From Deinandra increscens subsp. villosa (lineage: Eukaryota; Streptophyta; Magnoliopsida; Asterales; Asteraceae), in NCBI GenBank assembly GCA_039602395.1, contig JBCNJP010000025.1:53542555-53606554 (forward strand): DNA of 64,000 bases. The letters are read 5' to 3'. The notes below the pieces were generated by a model. That model was not told the DNA's origin. It did no database searches and worked only from the letters and a program-made list of their open reading frames with translations. The first letter of the stretch is position 1; every line of letters starts with the position of its first letter. Below, piece after piece: positions 21,959 to 33,434 of this stretch. A program made the translations under genes and the position numbers.

Positions 21959-22653
21959 GCAATCTTCATATCTTCAAAAACAGTTAGAGAAATCTGGAAA
22001 GTGATGAAGAATAAGAATCCTTACTTGGTGATCTTGAAACTGCCCAAAAACGAATGGAGAACCCATAATGATGCGCGAAATGAGAAGCTAAACCATTCAC
22101 GAGACTATTGTGGCCACCAAGAACCCATAAACAGTAGCAAATCGGATCAAAACAGTCCTCAAATTCTGGAGATCTTCAAGAACACGAAGAACACCATGAA
22201 ACACACACTAGTGTGAGTTTTTCCAGATCTGCCCAAACGGTTGAGATTCAGACGAAATGGATGCTTCCAATGGATCCGGAACGCGTTTTCCACTGAGAAT
22301 CATACCTCACTTCATCCAAAAACATGAAGAATCGCCCAGAAAACAGAGAATCAAACCCAAAATTCTTCAAAAACCCTAAAAACGGGAAAAACTCCAAAGT
22401 TACGAAAAACAGCTCTGATCTTCAATTTTCTCACGGATTTGAACAAGTTGAATATCGATAAAAATGATCAAGATAGACTCAATGAACAATAACCTAACAT
22501 CTAACAACATCAGATCTGTCCAGAATCCATTAAAAATGAAGAAAAATGAGAAAAAGTCTCAAAAAATGAGTTTTCAAATCTTCACCATATTCAAGCTCAA
22601 AATCACAGATTCGAGTGACCAGATTCACGGTGAGATTAATCTGATCGGTATCC

Positions 22654-22665
22654 GCTCTGATACCA
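22654..22665 (-). other. Primer binding site (initiator Met tRNA)
   Basis: On the minus strand TGGTATCAGAGC, two bases inside the LTR end. Confidence 0.9.
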
Positions 22666-22667
22666 TT

Positions 22668-23313
22668 TGTCAGGATCGATTTTCACATCAAGAATCATGC
22701 TCTTGAGCAAGAATGAGGTTCGGATGAGAAAAACCCAAAAAAAAAAGTGAAGATGATGAAGAATCAAGAATAATCAAAGACAAGAGAAAGATAATAATCA
22801 GGTCGAATGATTTCATTAACCAAATGATTACAATCAAGAAATCATGACAACACTCTCTCTCTAGAAATCCATGACTCACTCTCTCTCTCTCTAGAATGGA
22901 AGATTCAACATTCTAAAGAAAATCATCCATCCATCTTGGAGACTCTCTCTCTAAGACTCTTTTTTTTAATGAGTGGGGCACCCTCACTATATATATAGTG
23001 AGGGTGACTAACAACAGAAAAACATAAAAACATAACAGAATTACAAGTAAATGAAATAAACATAAATATTAATTAAATCAAAGTTGATTTAATTAATACA
23101 AAGCTTGACTCGCTCGAACCGATCTTCCGTTGCCACTTTTACATTGACCGTTGACCCGAACGGTTGACTTATCCGGAAAACGGTCTTCGGTCCAAACTGC
23201 AAGCCTCTAGCATCACAACCCGCGTCTCTAAATCAATTCACATGGATTCTTCAGTTGAATGCTTCGGTAAACAGATTTGATGGCGTCAGTTACATAGATT
23301 TTAAGTTCTAACA
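22668..23313 (-). repeat. 5' LTR of the 19442-23313 element
   Basis: 646 bp, near-identical to 19442-20084. It carries the same CACCCTCACTA inverted repeat around TATATATA, and is followed on the plus strand by the TSD TCCTC. Confidence 0.9.
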
Positions 23314-23318
23314 TCCTC

Positions 23319-24382
23319 CATTCCGAATGAACATTTTCCTGGATTCAACATGATGTTGTTCTTCCTTGATGACATGAATGTTTCTACAATATCTGGTGAG
23401 AGGCGCTTTTCATCTAAGTTTTTTATGACCAAATCATCATCATAAACCTCCACATTCTTGCCATTCCGCTCCTTGAACACTTTATCCATCATCCTTTGAT
23501 AGGTGGCACTGACATTTTTTAACCCAAAGGGCCTCTATGTGCAACAGATGTCGCAGTTAGTGTAAAATGCAGTTTTATCTTCATCGCGACGGGCCATCTG
23601 GACTTGGTGATACCCTTTGTAGGCATCAAATAAGCACTTATAGTGAAACAGAACTAGGGAATCAACTTTGGAATCGATGATTGGTAGGAGTCCTTGGGAC
23701 ATGTACGATTCAGTTCAGTGTAATCTACGCACATCCGCAGGGAGCCATTCGCCTTGAGGACGATTATTGGGTTCGCGATCAATGTTAATTTGTTCTTGCT
23801 TGTGCCATAGGATGCTCGTGTTCTCCAGCTTCTTTACTTATGTTACTATAAATTTCCACCTTTTGTCACCCATCTGTCGGCGCTTTTGTACAATTGGTTT
23901 TACCCCCGGATAGGGTTTTAGACGATGTTCCTCAATGTCATACGGTATACCCATCATGTCCTTGTGCTTGAAGGCACAGACATCAATGTTTTCATGGAGA
24001 AACTGTTTGAGATGATATCGGATTTTTGGTGATAATGTGAGAACTAGCAAAACTTTTTGCTTTGAAAAATTTTCATATATGACCCAACGCTAGTCATTGT
24101 TGCGCGAGGGTTCTGGATGATGATATGAAATTTCCGCGATAACATTTTGTTTGTCCGCTCAGGCCTTCGCTACTCTCTGCGGGGTCGGTAGCGTCAATAG
24201 GCCATGAACAGTGGAGACTACAACAGCAAGATTACCCAAGGAGGGTCTACCCGGGATGGCATTGTGTTCGCTTTTTGCAAGAATTACTAAGAAAGTGACC
24301 ATTATGGTATGGTCGGGGGTGTTATCTCCCATGGTAGCAGTGAAATCTATTTTCCTAGGAGGCATGCATATTTCTCCGTAAA
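23319..24382 (-). pseudogene. Ty3/gypsy protease end and reverse transcriptase (decayed)
   Basis: On the minus strand: the protease C-terminal segment NAIPGRPSLGNLAVVVST (24290-24200); the RT entry DVCAFKHKDMMGIP and LKPYPGVKPIVQKRR (about 23985-23860); NPII and YQVQMARRDEDKTAFYT; and the RT box VEVYDDDLVIKN (about 23455-23420). The usual YVDD is changed to YDDD, one base in the Val codon. Frames change several times. The insertion at 23313/19442 interrupts it just after the active site. Confidence 0.8.
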
Positions 24383-24387
24383 GGCCG

Positions 24388-24612
24388 TGATACGGATTAT
24401 GAGCAGGCCCGTATCCAAGCACCCACTCGGCCCATCGGCCCACTATCTTAATTTTAACCTAGTTCTTTTCTTGTTTTGCAAGATTGTGCTTTTCTATTTA
24501 AAGAACATTGTATTTCATTATTAGATGTTAAGTTTTGATTAAATAATAAAGATCCTGGAGGTTTATCCCAGAACCCTAGTCGCCTAGTTTTAGGTTGACT
24601 AATTCGGTATCA
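24388..24612 (+). repeat. 5' LTR of 2.0-kb element
   Basis: 225 bp with ends TGATACGG and GGTATCA, about 98% identical by eye to 26204-26429. It is short for an LTR, in the TRIM range. Confidence 0.92.
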
Positions 24613-24627
24613 TTTGGCATCAGAGCC

Positions 24628-26190
24628 ATGGCCGAATATCAGAGGCATCTTCGTGACTATCAACGTAGATTCGCCGCGGGAGGCAACGAAGATAATCATC
24701 GAGATCCCCGAGACGTGAAGTGTAACATCCCACATTTGTGGGGAGGGGAACTAAGCATGCCTTTATAAGGGTGTGGATACCTCCCCCATCAAGACGCGTT
24801 TTAAAACCGTGAGGGGCGGATGCCTGAGGGCATGCCGGCTGCCAAAGCGGACAATATCTTGGTTGCGACGGGTCTGGGCTGTTACAGATGGTATCAGAGC
24901 CAGTCGTCGGCCAGTGTGCCAGCGAGGACGCTGGTCCCCTAAGGGGGGAGGATTGTAACATCCCACATTGGTGGGGAGGGGAACTAAGCATGCCTTTATA
25001 AGGGTGTGGATACCTCCCCCATCAAGACGCGTTTTAAAACCGCGAGGGGCGGATGCCTGAGGGCATGCTGGCTGCCAAAGCGGACAATATCTTGGTTGCG
25101 ACGGGTCTGGGCTGTTACATGAAGGACCGTGATCAACCTCGTAGATTCGCCGCCAGAGGCAACGAGGAACATCACAGTTATCCACGATATGATGATGACG
25201 GGGTGATACCCGACGCTGAAGAGTGTCTGCGAATCCAATTATTTCTTGGTTGGATTACTCTTCCGCCGCCCGTTTCCCTGTAGGCGTCGTTCGCTCCATC
25301 TGCACCACCCATGCAACTTGCACTCGTCGCGCCATCGATGCAAGCCGTGCCACCCGCATCATTCGCGCTATCAGTTTCAAATTCAGGGTCCGTTTTGGTT
25401 CATTCGATGATGCGGGAGTTTAACCGTGACCGTGAATTTTGGAAGGCAATTTTTATGGAGTTTAAATTTGTTCAAAATATATGGCTTGATTTTTATCTCA
25501 CGGCTCTTCAAAAATTGAGATTACATATAAATTGGGAAGTTCATTCTAGTGCAGATAAGTTAAGCTTTCTTCAAATAATTTAGTAAATCTTGATATTATG
25601 TTGTTCGAATTTTATGGAATATCCATAAAGACTTGCTTTCTTGCTCCATTCTTTTTGGTATCTAATAAATGTGGGATTTGAAAATATAAAGCTTATATTT
25701 TGGAACCATATGGATAAGGATGGTAGTCGTTTAAATTTAGAACACAAATGGAGTTCAAATAGGTCTCAAAGAAATTTAATTAAGGTGATGAATTTTGTAC
25801 ACTTTGGCATGCATATCAAATTCATATCGGTACTTGCTCTATCTTTGCATGAGGATCAAGTTATTAATAGCATGGATGCTTTGGCTAAAGGTGGTTTCCG
25901 CTCTAAAATTAGCGGTGATCTTTACGATGTTCTCAAGACTCGAGGACGAGTCTTATTCGAAGAGGGGGAGAAAGAGAAGGAAGTGGAAGGACCTGATAAC
26001 CCTATGGACCCGGGACCCGTCGGTATGCATTCTATTTGCTAGAAGCCGGCGCGAGCCACATGTGAAGATAAACTTGACGTTAAAGAATTTGTTTTGATGG
26101 CGTTGAGAAAAGGACGTCGGGATGTTCCGTTCGATCCGGGTGGCTACTGCTGGTTTTTTCAAATGTTAAAACTCGAGGACGAGTTTTCCG
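24628..26190 (+). pseudogene. Gag-like remnant of the 2.0-kb element, split by a TRIM
   Basis: The frame opens at ATG 24628 (MAEYQRHLRDYQRRFAA), is cut at 24720 by the 399-bp TRIM, and resumes at 25125 with the repeat-like PRRFAARGNEEHH. The rest (25400-26040) reads in a degenerate way with no domain I can name. No CCHC knuckle was found. Confidence 0.5.
24721..25119 (+). mobile_element. TRIM element, 399 bp, complete, TSD TGAAG
   Basis: Two 166-bp LTRs (24721-24886 and 24954-25119), TGTAACATCCCACAT...GGGCTGTTACA, flank a 67-bp interior. The interior consists of primer site TGGTATCAGAGCC (24889-24901), GTGTGCCAGCGAGGACGCTG and a purine tract AAGGGGGGAGGAT. The TSD TGAAG is at 24716-24720 and 25120-25124. 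The LTR type (ACGCGTTTTAAAACCG, AAAGCGGACAATATCT) is one I know from widespread plant TRIMs. The LTRs differ at only a few positions, so insertion was recent. Confidence 0.93.
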
Positions 26191-26434
26191 AAGAAGGGGA
26201 GAATGATACGGATTATGAGCAGGCCCGTATCCAAGCACCCACTCGGCCCATCAGCCCACTATCTTAATTTTAACCTAGTTCTTTTCTTGTTTTGCAAGAT
26301 TGTGTTTTTTCTATTTAAAGAACATTGTATTTCATTATTAGATGTTAAGTTTTGATTAAATAATAAAGATCCTGGAGGTTTATCCCAGAACCCTAGTCGC
26401 CTGGTTTTAGGTTGACTAATTCAGTATCAGGCCG

Positions 26435-27190
26435 CTGCCAGGTTCATAAGCCAGTTCTAAGCGCGCTTGGTCGTGCGGATCCATGTTCCGAAAACATTGT
26501 TTGTAAATGATGTCCGAGGAAGTACCAATATCTATCAAGACACACCTCATCCTGCAGGTCCCCAGGCGAACCGTTATGGTGATGGCGCATTCATTGTATC
26601 ATCAATTTGTGGTGGGAAGTTCATTGGGGCGTGCATCTATGCTTTAACTCTTTGGCTGATTCTTTTTCTGTCTTTGGCGGGATCTCCGCGAACCATGAAC
26701 ATATTCTTGTACTTAGGTGCTTCATCTTTGTTTTGGTTGTCACACTTCTGCTCCAGGTGCATGAGCTTTCCTTCCTTCACAAACTTAGCAATTTTCTTTT
26801 TAATATGAAACATTCGTATGTGATATGAGCATACCCTTTGTGATAGTCACAAAACTTCTTCATGTCGCGTGTATTGTTTTCTTTTAAGGGCTTTGGGTCC
26901 TCGAAATTTAAACCTTCACTTGACAAAGTTACGCTTGGTGACTTTGTGAGGTACTACTAGCCAACCGCAGAGCTTGAACCACGCGGGGGACATTGGCTAT
27001 TTCTCTGTGGAAATCATGCTCGTGGTAATCTTCCAGAAGAGTGTTTGTTTGCGGATCAGTGATGTCGCCCGCCACGGGAGTCTCTTCTTGTGTAAGATGA
27101 CTTAGCATTGTCTTTTCCCCGCTCATAGTTTGTGTTTAAGACAATTTTGTTCTTAGCTATGACATATTGTTTAGCAATTTCCATAAGTGC
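26435..27190 (-). pseudogene. Ty3/gypsy protease start and Gag C-terminal part (decayed)
   Basis: On the minus strand: HDFHREIANVPRVVQALR near 27010, a Gag linker with KGYAH and KFVKEGK-like words (26860-26770), and the aspartic protease active-site region LIDIGTSSDI (about 26540-26511). There D-(S/T)-G is D-I-G, an unusual residue at the central position. It is interrupted by the solo LTR at 27196 and by the 2.0-kb element at 26429, and resumes correctly across both. Confidence 0.7.
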
Positions 27191-27195
27191 GTAAT

Positions 27196-28895
27196 TGGTG
27201 TGTGCTGAGGTGTTCTAAAAATATGGCAATTTATCATACCTATGTAGCAGCTAAAGCTTTTAAATTTATAATACCTGATTTACTTGACAACTACCATTTC
27301 ACCACAATACACGGGCAAGTATACCCATCGTGAGCAGTATAGTAGTGGTAAGTTGAATCGGGGTCGATCAGGACACAATGGAAAATGAGAGCTCTAAAAT
27401 ACTTAGTCCGCTGTTATCATCTAGCCAAATCTATCTTTTAGTTTAAGAAATAGAAAAGAAAATAAAACAAACTTAAAACAAAAGAAAGTTAATAAGATGG
27501 TGTTTAAAGAAATGTAAATCGAAGTTAATATTGCTTGGGAGAACTTACCAGTGGTTGGGGAGAGCTAAATAGTTACTTATATCCTTGCATAAGATTGTTC
27601 ACTGGCAAGAGGTTAGCCACCTTTCGGTCCTCTTTGGCTATCTCACCATCCAACTGCTAATCGTCTGCGAGGAGTACGAATGCCGAGGGAAGATGCTGCC
27701 AGTGGACAAATGAAGTGGTGTAATGCCACTTAGTTATGGGGTCCCTGAATCCGGAAAACTAACCGTACTCGGCACGCCGTCATGAACGAGCAGGGAAACA
27801 ACCCTGCGTGCCGGATTATTTTATCATAAAAACGATCTTTTTAAAGGGCTAAGACCAGTTCTGTACACCGCTCTCGCGTAATGTACGTCTGACCAGAGCC
27901 AAGTTCACGAACACGTACCTCTCGGTTCCCGTGAAGTGACAAAATATTACCAACCCTCGTTCCCAACCAAATACTTTCAGCCCGCACCTGCGTGGTCAGC
28001 CGGGTTTGCTTACATAGATATAAGGACCTCGAACGTATCATGTAGCATGGGGCGCGAGTCACCTTTCGGATCATGCATCGTCCCCCGACCGGGTGTCACG
28101 GGTCCGGCCTTTGGGAACTCGTCTCCCTAAATGGTCTGTGATACGTGAAGCACGCTTGGTTCAGAAAATCAGTAATAGACTTTCAATAAAAAGGATTTTT
28201 ATAAAGTCATTAAACACACCTTAAGCGAGGCTATGGGGCTGTTAACCAACCCGCCAAAGGTTTGTTACTTCCTAAACAAGTGTAAGAGCCAATCATGGCT
28301 TTAAAGATTTGCTTAAGAGAAAAAGAAGATTTCATAGACAAAAGCTTGCTAATTCTTACTTAAGTTAATGTTCTTACAAACTTGATTACAAGACTTAAAA
28401 ACGACCAAATGACTCAATACTAGGGGGAGAAGAGAAGAATTGAGCGAGGAAAAGTGAAGGAGGAGCTCGGCTTTTATAGGCAGAAATCGAACTCGGGCAC
28501 GGGGCGTGCCATGTCAGAGGAATCTTTGATACTGCACTCTGTCAGACGGCATGACCCGTGTGAAGTTGGGCACGGGGCATGCGATATTAGAAGGTTTGTC
28601 CGCTTGATCAGAGGCACGTGTCATGCTAGAGGGAGCACGGGGTGTGTTGTGTCAGTGAAGAGGCACGGGGCGTGCTTAACCAAGCACGGGGCGTGCTGGC
28701 CTTGCTGGTCTCGGAACTTTGTATTTTTCTTCTGTTTTTTACTGGAATTCGTTCCTTTTGAAACTTTTTCCTTCTTGAACCTGAGAAACTAATAGAAAAA
28801 CAAAATAGACTTGTTTTTACATTAGTAACTCAGATTTGTGCCGATTCATAGAGAATATTTGGTATAAAAAATTATATATAATTTGTTGTGCATCA
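27196..28895 (-). mobile_element. Solo LTR of the Athila-like family, TSD GTAAT
   Basis: 1,700 bp on the minus strand, starting TGATGCACAAC and ending CAGCACACACCA, homologous over its length to the LTRs at 35791-37936 and 41004-47630. It is flanked by GTAAT at 27191-27195 and 28896-28900. There is no internal sequence, so it is the product of LTR-LTR recombination. It keeps TATA (minus, 28479-28471) and the GCACGCCCCGTGC palindrome array. Confidence 0.93.
28497..28696 (-). promoter_or_regulatory. Palindrome array in the solo Athila LTR
   Basis: GCACGGGGCGTGC and one- or two-base variants lie at 28497-28509, 28570-28582, 28635-28647, 28663-28675 and 28684-28696. All lie 5' of the minus-strand TATA (28479-28471), the same relative position as in both LTRs of the full element. 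Confidence 0.7.
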
Positions 28896-28900
28896 GTAAT

Positions 28901-29560
28901 TCGTTTGTGGATGACCGCCACTAAGAAGTTTGCGGACCAGATGGTCATCGCGCACACTGTGAATAAAACCAGCTACGATGAGGACTTCTGTTGCGCCGCC
29001 AATCTAGAGGTGTCTGAAGTTAAAATGGGTGATAAAGTTTTCCACAGACTCGTTGTCTTGGCGGCGGGTATGAAGGATGTCAGTTTTCCCCTTGTGTGAC
29101 GCTTTTGCAGAAAAAACTGTTGACAAAGCTTGTGAATAAGTTCTTCAAAGCTACCAATTTTTCCCATAGGGACGAAGTTAATCCAAAGGCGAGTAGTACC
29201 CACTAGAGTTTGAACGAACTTGTGGCACCAGACATAAATGGATCAGTTCTCTAAAGTACCCGCCTTGACAAAAAGAAAATATAATGATCATAAGGATCAG
29301 AAAAACCATTGTATTTTCCAACAGTGGCAGGCATTTCAAGTTTTACGGGGAACTTAGCTTGTGCAATATGGGTGATAAACTTAGAATGGATGTGACGTTA
29401 TATGGCTTTGTATAATCAATCGTGGGTGGTAGCAGAGGTGGCAGAAAGCTAGGCGGAGTAGGTCCCGCAGATGAAAGCACGTGTGTAAAGTCTCGTGTCG
29501 GGACATAAACAGATGTAGTCGTTGACAAAGCTACTGTGCTAGCTGCGGAGCTTGCCAAAA
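28901..29560 (-). pseudogene. gag: Ty3/gypsy Gag, N-terminal and capsid part
   Basis: Minus-strand frames 29203-28973 (TTRLWINFVPMGKIGSFEEL and IHKLCQQFFLQKRHTRGKL, the retrotransposon gag pattern of a Phe-Glu-Glu-Leu helix followed by basic residues) and 29558-29343 (Ser/Thr/Pro-rich N terminus). The solo LTR cuts it at 28895/27196, and Gag continues at 27190. Stops separate the pieces. Confidence 0.65.
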
Positions 29561-30500
29561 CTTATCAAAACTTAGATTGGAGCGCGCACTAAGGAAATAA
29601 TATTCTTGGAGTGCATGGAGTTGCGCGTAGTATTGTTGTTACTGTTCTAACCACCGTGTCACCACTGAGGGAGGTTGAGCGAACTCCGCAAAGCTTGGCG
29701 GAGGCTGGAAAACGGGCGTACCGGTTGAGGCGGAAGCCGTTACCGTTGTTGACCCGGGTAAAGTTATGCAAAATTATGGAAGAAAAGGGGTCCCGTGTTG
29801 TGGAAGTCCGCGGTAAGAAAAAGAGCATCTAGCGGTGAAAGATGTATGAAAGGAATCAGTAGTGGAGTTAGTGTGCTGCGAGATGGGGAGGTAGAGTAGA
29901 ATGGACTGGAAGTGTATCCAGTTGCTGTTAAGGTAGATGAAAATGGGAACCCAAGATCATCATATCGGTTGTTTACCGACCGATCTAGAGAGGTAGAGCT
30001 TCCGGTTCAAGAGTTAGCTACAGTCAGGGTGGTGGAGCCTGTTAGGAAGAACTATTCTAAGCTAAAAAGTAAAATGGAGAGCCATGATCGGAGGGTGAAA
30101 GTGACAAAGGAGAGCCATACATGGTTTCTAAAGAGTAAAATGGAGAGAAGTTATTCTAGCTAAGTTTTTATTGATTCGGATGACGCCAATGAAGACAACT
30201 AAAATGATCAAACCTGAATAGATGACCTCGAAGTTCTTAATCACTCTTCGGAAAGCCGGTATCGGAGCTAGAAATGAAGGTGATAATGGGTTCTGGATTA
30301 AAACCTGCAGACTAAACAAACGCGTTTAGGCAATACAGCGAGAGAATTGTCCCTGGAACGGCCCTCCGACGTAGAATCAGTAACTCGTAAGAGGAATGTG
30401 TGTGATTATGGAGTGAAAGTGAGAGATGAGAGCATTGTAGAAGAACGTAGCTCTTTGAACCAGTATTATAGACTTAGCGTTAGGGTTTCATGTACCTGAG
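29561..30500 (-). other. 5' leader side of the older gypsy element
   Basis: Short broken frames on both strands, no domain. The words AAAGTAAAATGGAGAG at about 30067 and 30133 form a small direct repeat. I could not find the expected primer site or 5' LTR with confidence. Confidence 0.35.
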
Positions 30501-30842
30501 TGACAACAGTATCTGGTGTGATCATTACCTTTGCATGATGAATTCTAATTTGTTGAAAGCCTTATGCAAAATGTTGGTTTGATAGAGGTGGACCCAGCTT
30601 CTAATGAGTATTAATTGCGGAATGTGATGAGGACCACATCCTTTCGTGTGGTGACCACGCGTAGCAAATCCGACTTGCCAGGAGCTTTGCGGGTTATTTA
30701 TTGGTTGTGGGCTGACCACAGAGAGCCCAAAGGGTTATTGGTGGCTTTAATCTGGTCCGCAAAAGACCCAGAAGATAGAATTTATCTTTATCCTCTTCAC
30801 CAAGTTTAAAATAAAACTCAAGCGAATGTGTGTACACAAAAT

Positions 30843-30930
30843 TTATGAACTATAAACTTCTTGTTATATTAATATGTTATAAACTTCTTGTTGTATTAAT
30901 ATGTTATAAACTTCTTGTTATATTAATATG
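30843..30930. repeat. 27-bp tandem repeat, three copies
   Basis: The unit TATAAACTTCTTGTTATATT plus AATATGT is repeated three times with one change (TTATATT to TTGTATT) in the middle copy. Confidence 0.9.
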
Positions 30931-33434
30931 TTATCTTTATCATTCACATCCCTCTTTATCAATAACACGACGCCACAATAGACTATGTGTCCTTCGCTAT
31001 CCATTATTGGTGTTATGTACCCAAAAATATTAACATCACATTGTGATAGCCTTATCAACTTGGACAATTCTATTTCCTTATTGGGGTTAGTTGTACATGA
31101 CTCTCACCTTCTTGCTCTATTATTGGTCACTATGTGTTGCCTCTTTCATAGTGCCTCCAAACTAGTACATGTTCCACGTTAATAATTGCATGATTCTTTT
31201 TAATTCACACACAATAAACATTTTGTACCATTAATTTCAAATTAACATGTACATTCTAACTTGTTAGAACATATCTTAACTAAAAAGAAGTTCTAAGTTC
31301 TAAGCTCAAGTTGACCGAAAAAAGGGTTTTTACTTTGCAAAAGTTTGAAAGAAAGAAAAAAAACAACAGCTTTCGTTTCGGTTATTTTAGAATTGAAAAT
31401 TTTCACATAAAAATAATCAAGTTTTTCATCTTCAATATTAATGTCACCGAGTCTTTTGTTATCTCTTTAAAGCCAAACAAATTTCATTTCTTGTTCTAAT
31501 AGTAGGTAAGTTGCATTTAAGGATACGAAGTTAACATTATTTACTTTAAATTAAAACGATAATGTGGATTTTGTTTAGAAAGACATTTTTTTATTCCATC
31601 ATAATGTTTAAATCCTTATTACTTGAAAAAATAAAACCTTATCTAACACAAAGATACTATTAAACTAAAGGCCCTTTGGAATGTGGATTATAAAAATGGT
31701 AACTTGGACTTATAAAAATATTTAGTCTCCTTCTTTAAGATTAATGTATACCTGATTAATTATTCAAGTTTGAAAACTAAAAAAGTAAATTATTTTAATT
31801 TAATTAATAAAAAGGACTAATTATTTACTTATTTTTGTTAAAAATAATTATTTTTTGATAACTCACGTAATCGTTTTAAATTAAAACAAATAATGGTAAT
31901 CTAATAATATGTTGAAATTATATATCACGTGAAGAAATAAATAAAAATTTGAGTGACTTTTAGAGAGACAAATTGAGTTACTTTAATTGTAACAAATGTA
32001 AAACTTGATTACCATTATGTTAAAAACTACACTTTGAGAATTTGATATTTTTGTGAATTATTAATTTTGTTTAATTGAGAACTAGAATGTTAGGTTTTTT
32101 ATTTTTAATTTTTTAACGGCTAACTCTAATTTATTTTTAACCTGATGCTAGTTACTTAAATTATTAAAGTAATTTGTTTATTTAGTTATACCTGAACTCT
32201 TTAAAATGTATATTTTTTGTTAATTATTTGCTATAATTGGAGTATTTTTATTAATTACTTGTCTACAACTATAATTCTACTCTAATTGTTTAAAATTAAC
32301 TTTTCGGTCTTTAGGTTGTATTTTTATGATAGTTTTAGTCGAGAGTTCTAACACCGTCTATTTTTGTGCTGTACATTTTTAACTAAGGACCAAACTAGTC
32401 TTTTAGAAAACTATAGTTTGAATAAGTTGCAGAGAAGGAAACTATAACTTTTTTAATGACTAACATACGCCATCATTTTAAGTTCACTACTATCAGTTCT
32501 TAACATATATCATTATAACAAATTACACCAGTATCAGATAAACCTGGGTATCCATTATAGTTAATAGAAGAAATTAATAGAAGAAATTAATTTTCTCGTG
32601 TGCTCTCGTTTAACCCTTTTGTTATAAAAAACAAAAACTAAATTCAAAAGTAAAAAATAATAATTACTTTTGGTCCCCGCCGGTTTGCACACTTTTACAT
32701 TTGAATTAAAAAAAAATCTTTTAGCATAACGTTTAATTTTTTTTTTTTTTTTTTTTTTTTTAAGATATCCTCTTATGTCATTAGTTTTAACGTTATCCTT
32801 TTTATCTACTAAATTAGATCATGTGCCTCTCCGAAGGGTAGTTTAGTTATTTTTTCTATAATTTATAGGTGAACAAAATCTACATTTCCGAGTTACGTTT
32901 GCTAAGAGTAATTTACATGTGTTTACATTTATATATTTAGGAAGGGTAAAGTTCTAGTACAAATCAATATTATTGTAAGAACTTAATGTTATTGTAAGAA
33001 CTTAAGAACTAATATAAAAACCATTAAATTTTCATCTAAAATTAAATTAAAATCTTTTTTAAAGTAAATTACTATTTTAGTTTATCTTTTAATATGATTA
33101 CAATACAAGAAAATAAAGAAAACGGTAAATTAAAATACTTGTAAGACAAATGTTTTACAAAGAAACATAACAATGGTAGAGTACTGATACAATCCGAAGG
33201 AAATACAATCAAACAAGAACCATATACAAATCAGAAATGAACCACATAATAGGTAACATGAACCAACAAACATATGAATACAAAAACAATCAACAAATAG
33301 AGGAACAACAACTGCAACTAACAAACCGCCCTCCTCAGCATCTCAATGATATCAATATCCGACCAATGACGCTTCTTCTTACCCAATCCCATACCCATAT
33401 TTTCCATCTACCCAAAGGCAATAGAGGCCTTTGA
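30931..33434. other. AT-rich gene-free stretch
   Basis: About 2.5 kb of very AT-rich sequence with no coding frame or recognised element. It includes a T-run of about 25 (32737-32761), a 14-bp tandem (AATAGAAGAAATTA, 32563-32592) and a short duplication of TTATTGTAAGAACTTA (about 32970-33005). Confidence 0.6.

Larger units (their letters stand above)
20085..22667 (-). other. Interior of the non-autonomous LTR element
   Basis: No reading frame longer than about 112 codons and no recognisable domain. It contains the phased 12-bp repeat array at 21751-21958. The part at 20100-21650 has CG-containing words typical of untranslated plant LARD interiors. Confidence 0.6.
19442..23313 (-). mobile_element. 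Non-autonomous copia-like LTR element, complete, TSD TCCTC
   Basis: Two LTRs (19442-20084 and 22668-23313) flank 2.58 kb without a Gag or Pol domain. On the minus strand the order is 5' LTR (23313-22668), primer site TGGTATCAGAGC (22665-22654), interior, polypurine AAGGGGGAAT (20094-20085) and 3' LTR. The flanking duplication TCCTC is at 19437-19441 and 23314-23318. The LTRs differ at only a few percent of sites by eye, so insertion into the older gypsy RT is fairly recent. The size and empty interior fit a LARD-like derivative. Confidence 0.92.
24388..26429 (+). mobile_element. 2.0-kb non-autonomous LTR element, complete, TSD GGCCG
   Basis: LTRs 24388-24612 (225 bp) and 26204-26429 (226 bp) share TGATACGGATTATGAGCAGG at the start and GGTATCA or AGTATCA at the end. 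A primer site TGGCATCAGAGC (24615-24626) and a purine tract GAAGAAGGGGAGAA (26190-26203) are in place. The TSD GGCCG is at 24383-24387 and 26430-26434. The interior keeps a gag-like start (ATG at 24628, Arg/Asp-rich) and a terminal piece reading TRGRVLFEEGEKEKE, but no RT or integrase. It sits inside the protease of the older gypsy. Confidence 0.92.
8791..30500 (-). mobile_element. Old Tat-like Ty3/gypsy element, minus strand, carrying six insertions
   Basis: Minus-strand pieces in the right order: gag (29560-28901 and 27190-26435), protease (about 26535-26435 and 24382-24159), RT (24050-23319), RT end and RNase H (19436-18149), and integrase (18127-17616). A plus-strand antisense ORF at 8822-11350 lies where Tat elements carry one, beyond INT. 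Each break coincides with the exact end of another element, and reading resumes in the same domain after it: TSD GGCCG in PR, GTAAT in gag, TCCTC in RT. The continuation beyond INT is inferred, because the 500-N gap intervenes. The left end is cut by copia copy B; the 5' LTR near 30500 was not identified. Confidence 0.65.

Noticed and set aside
24721..25119. Cassandra-type TRIM with 5S rRNA in its LTR
   Set aside because: The LTR lacks the 5S internal promoter boxes; it belongs to another TRIM type.
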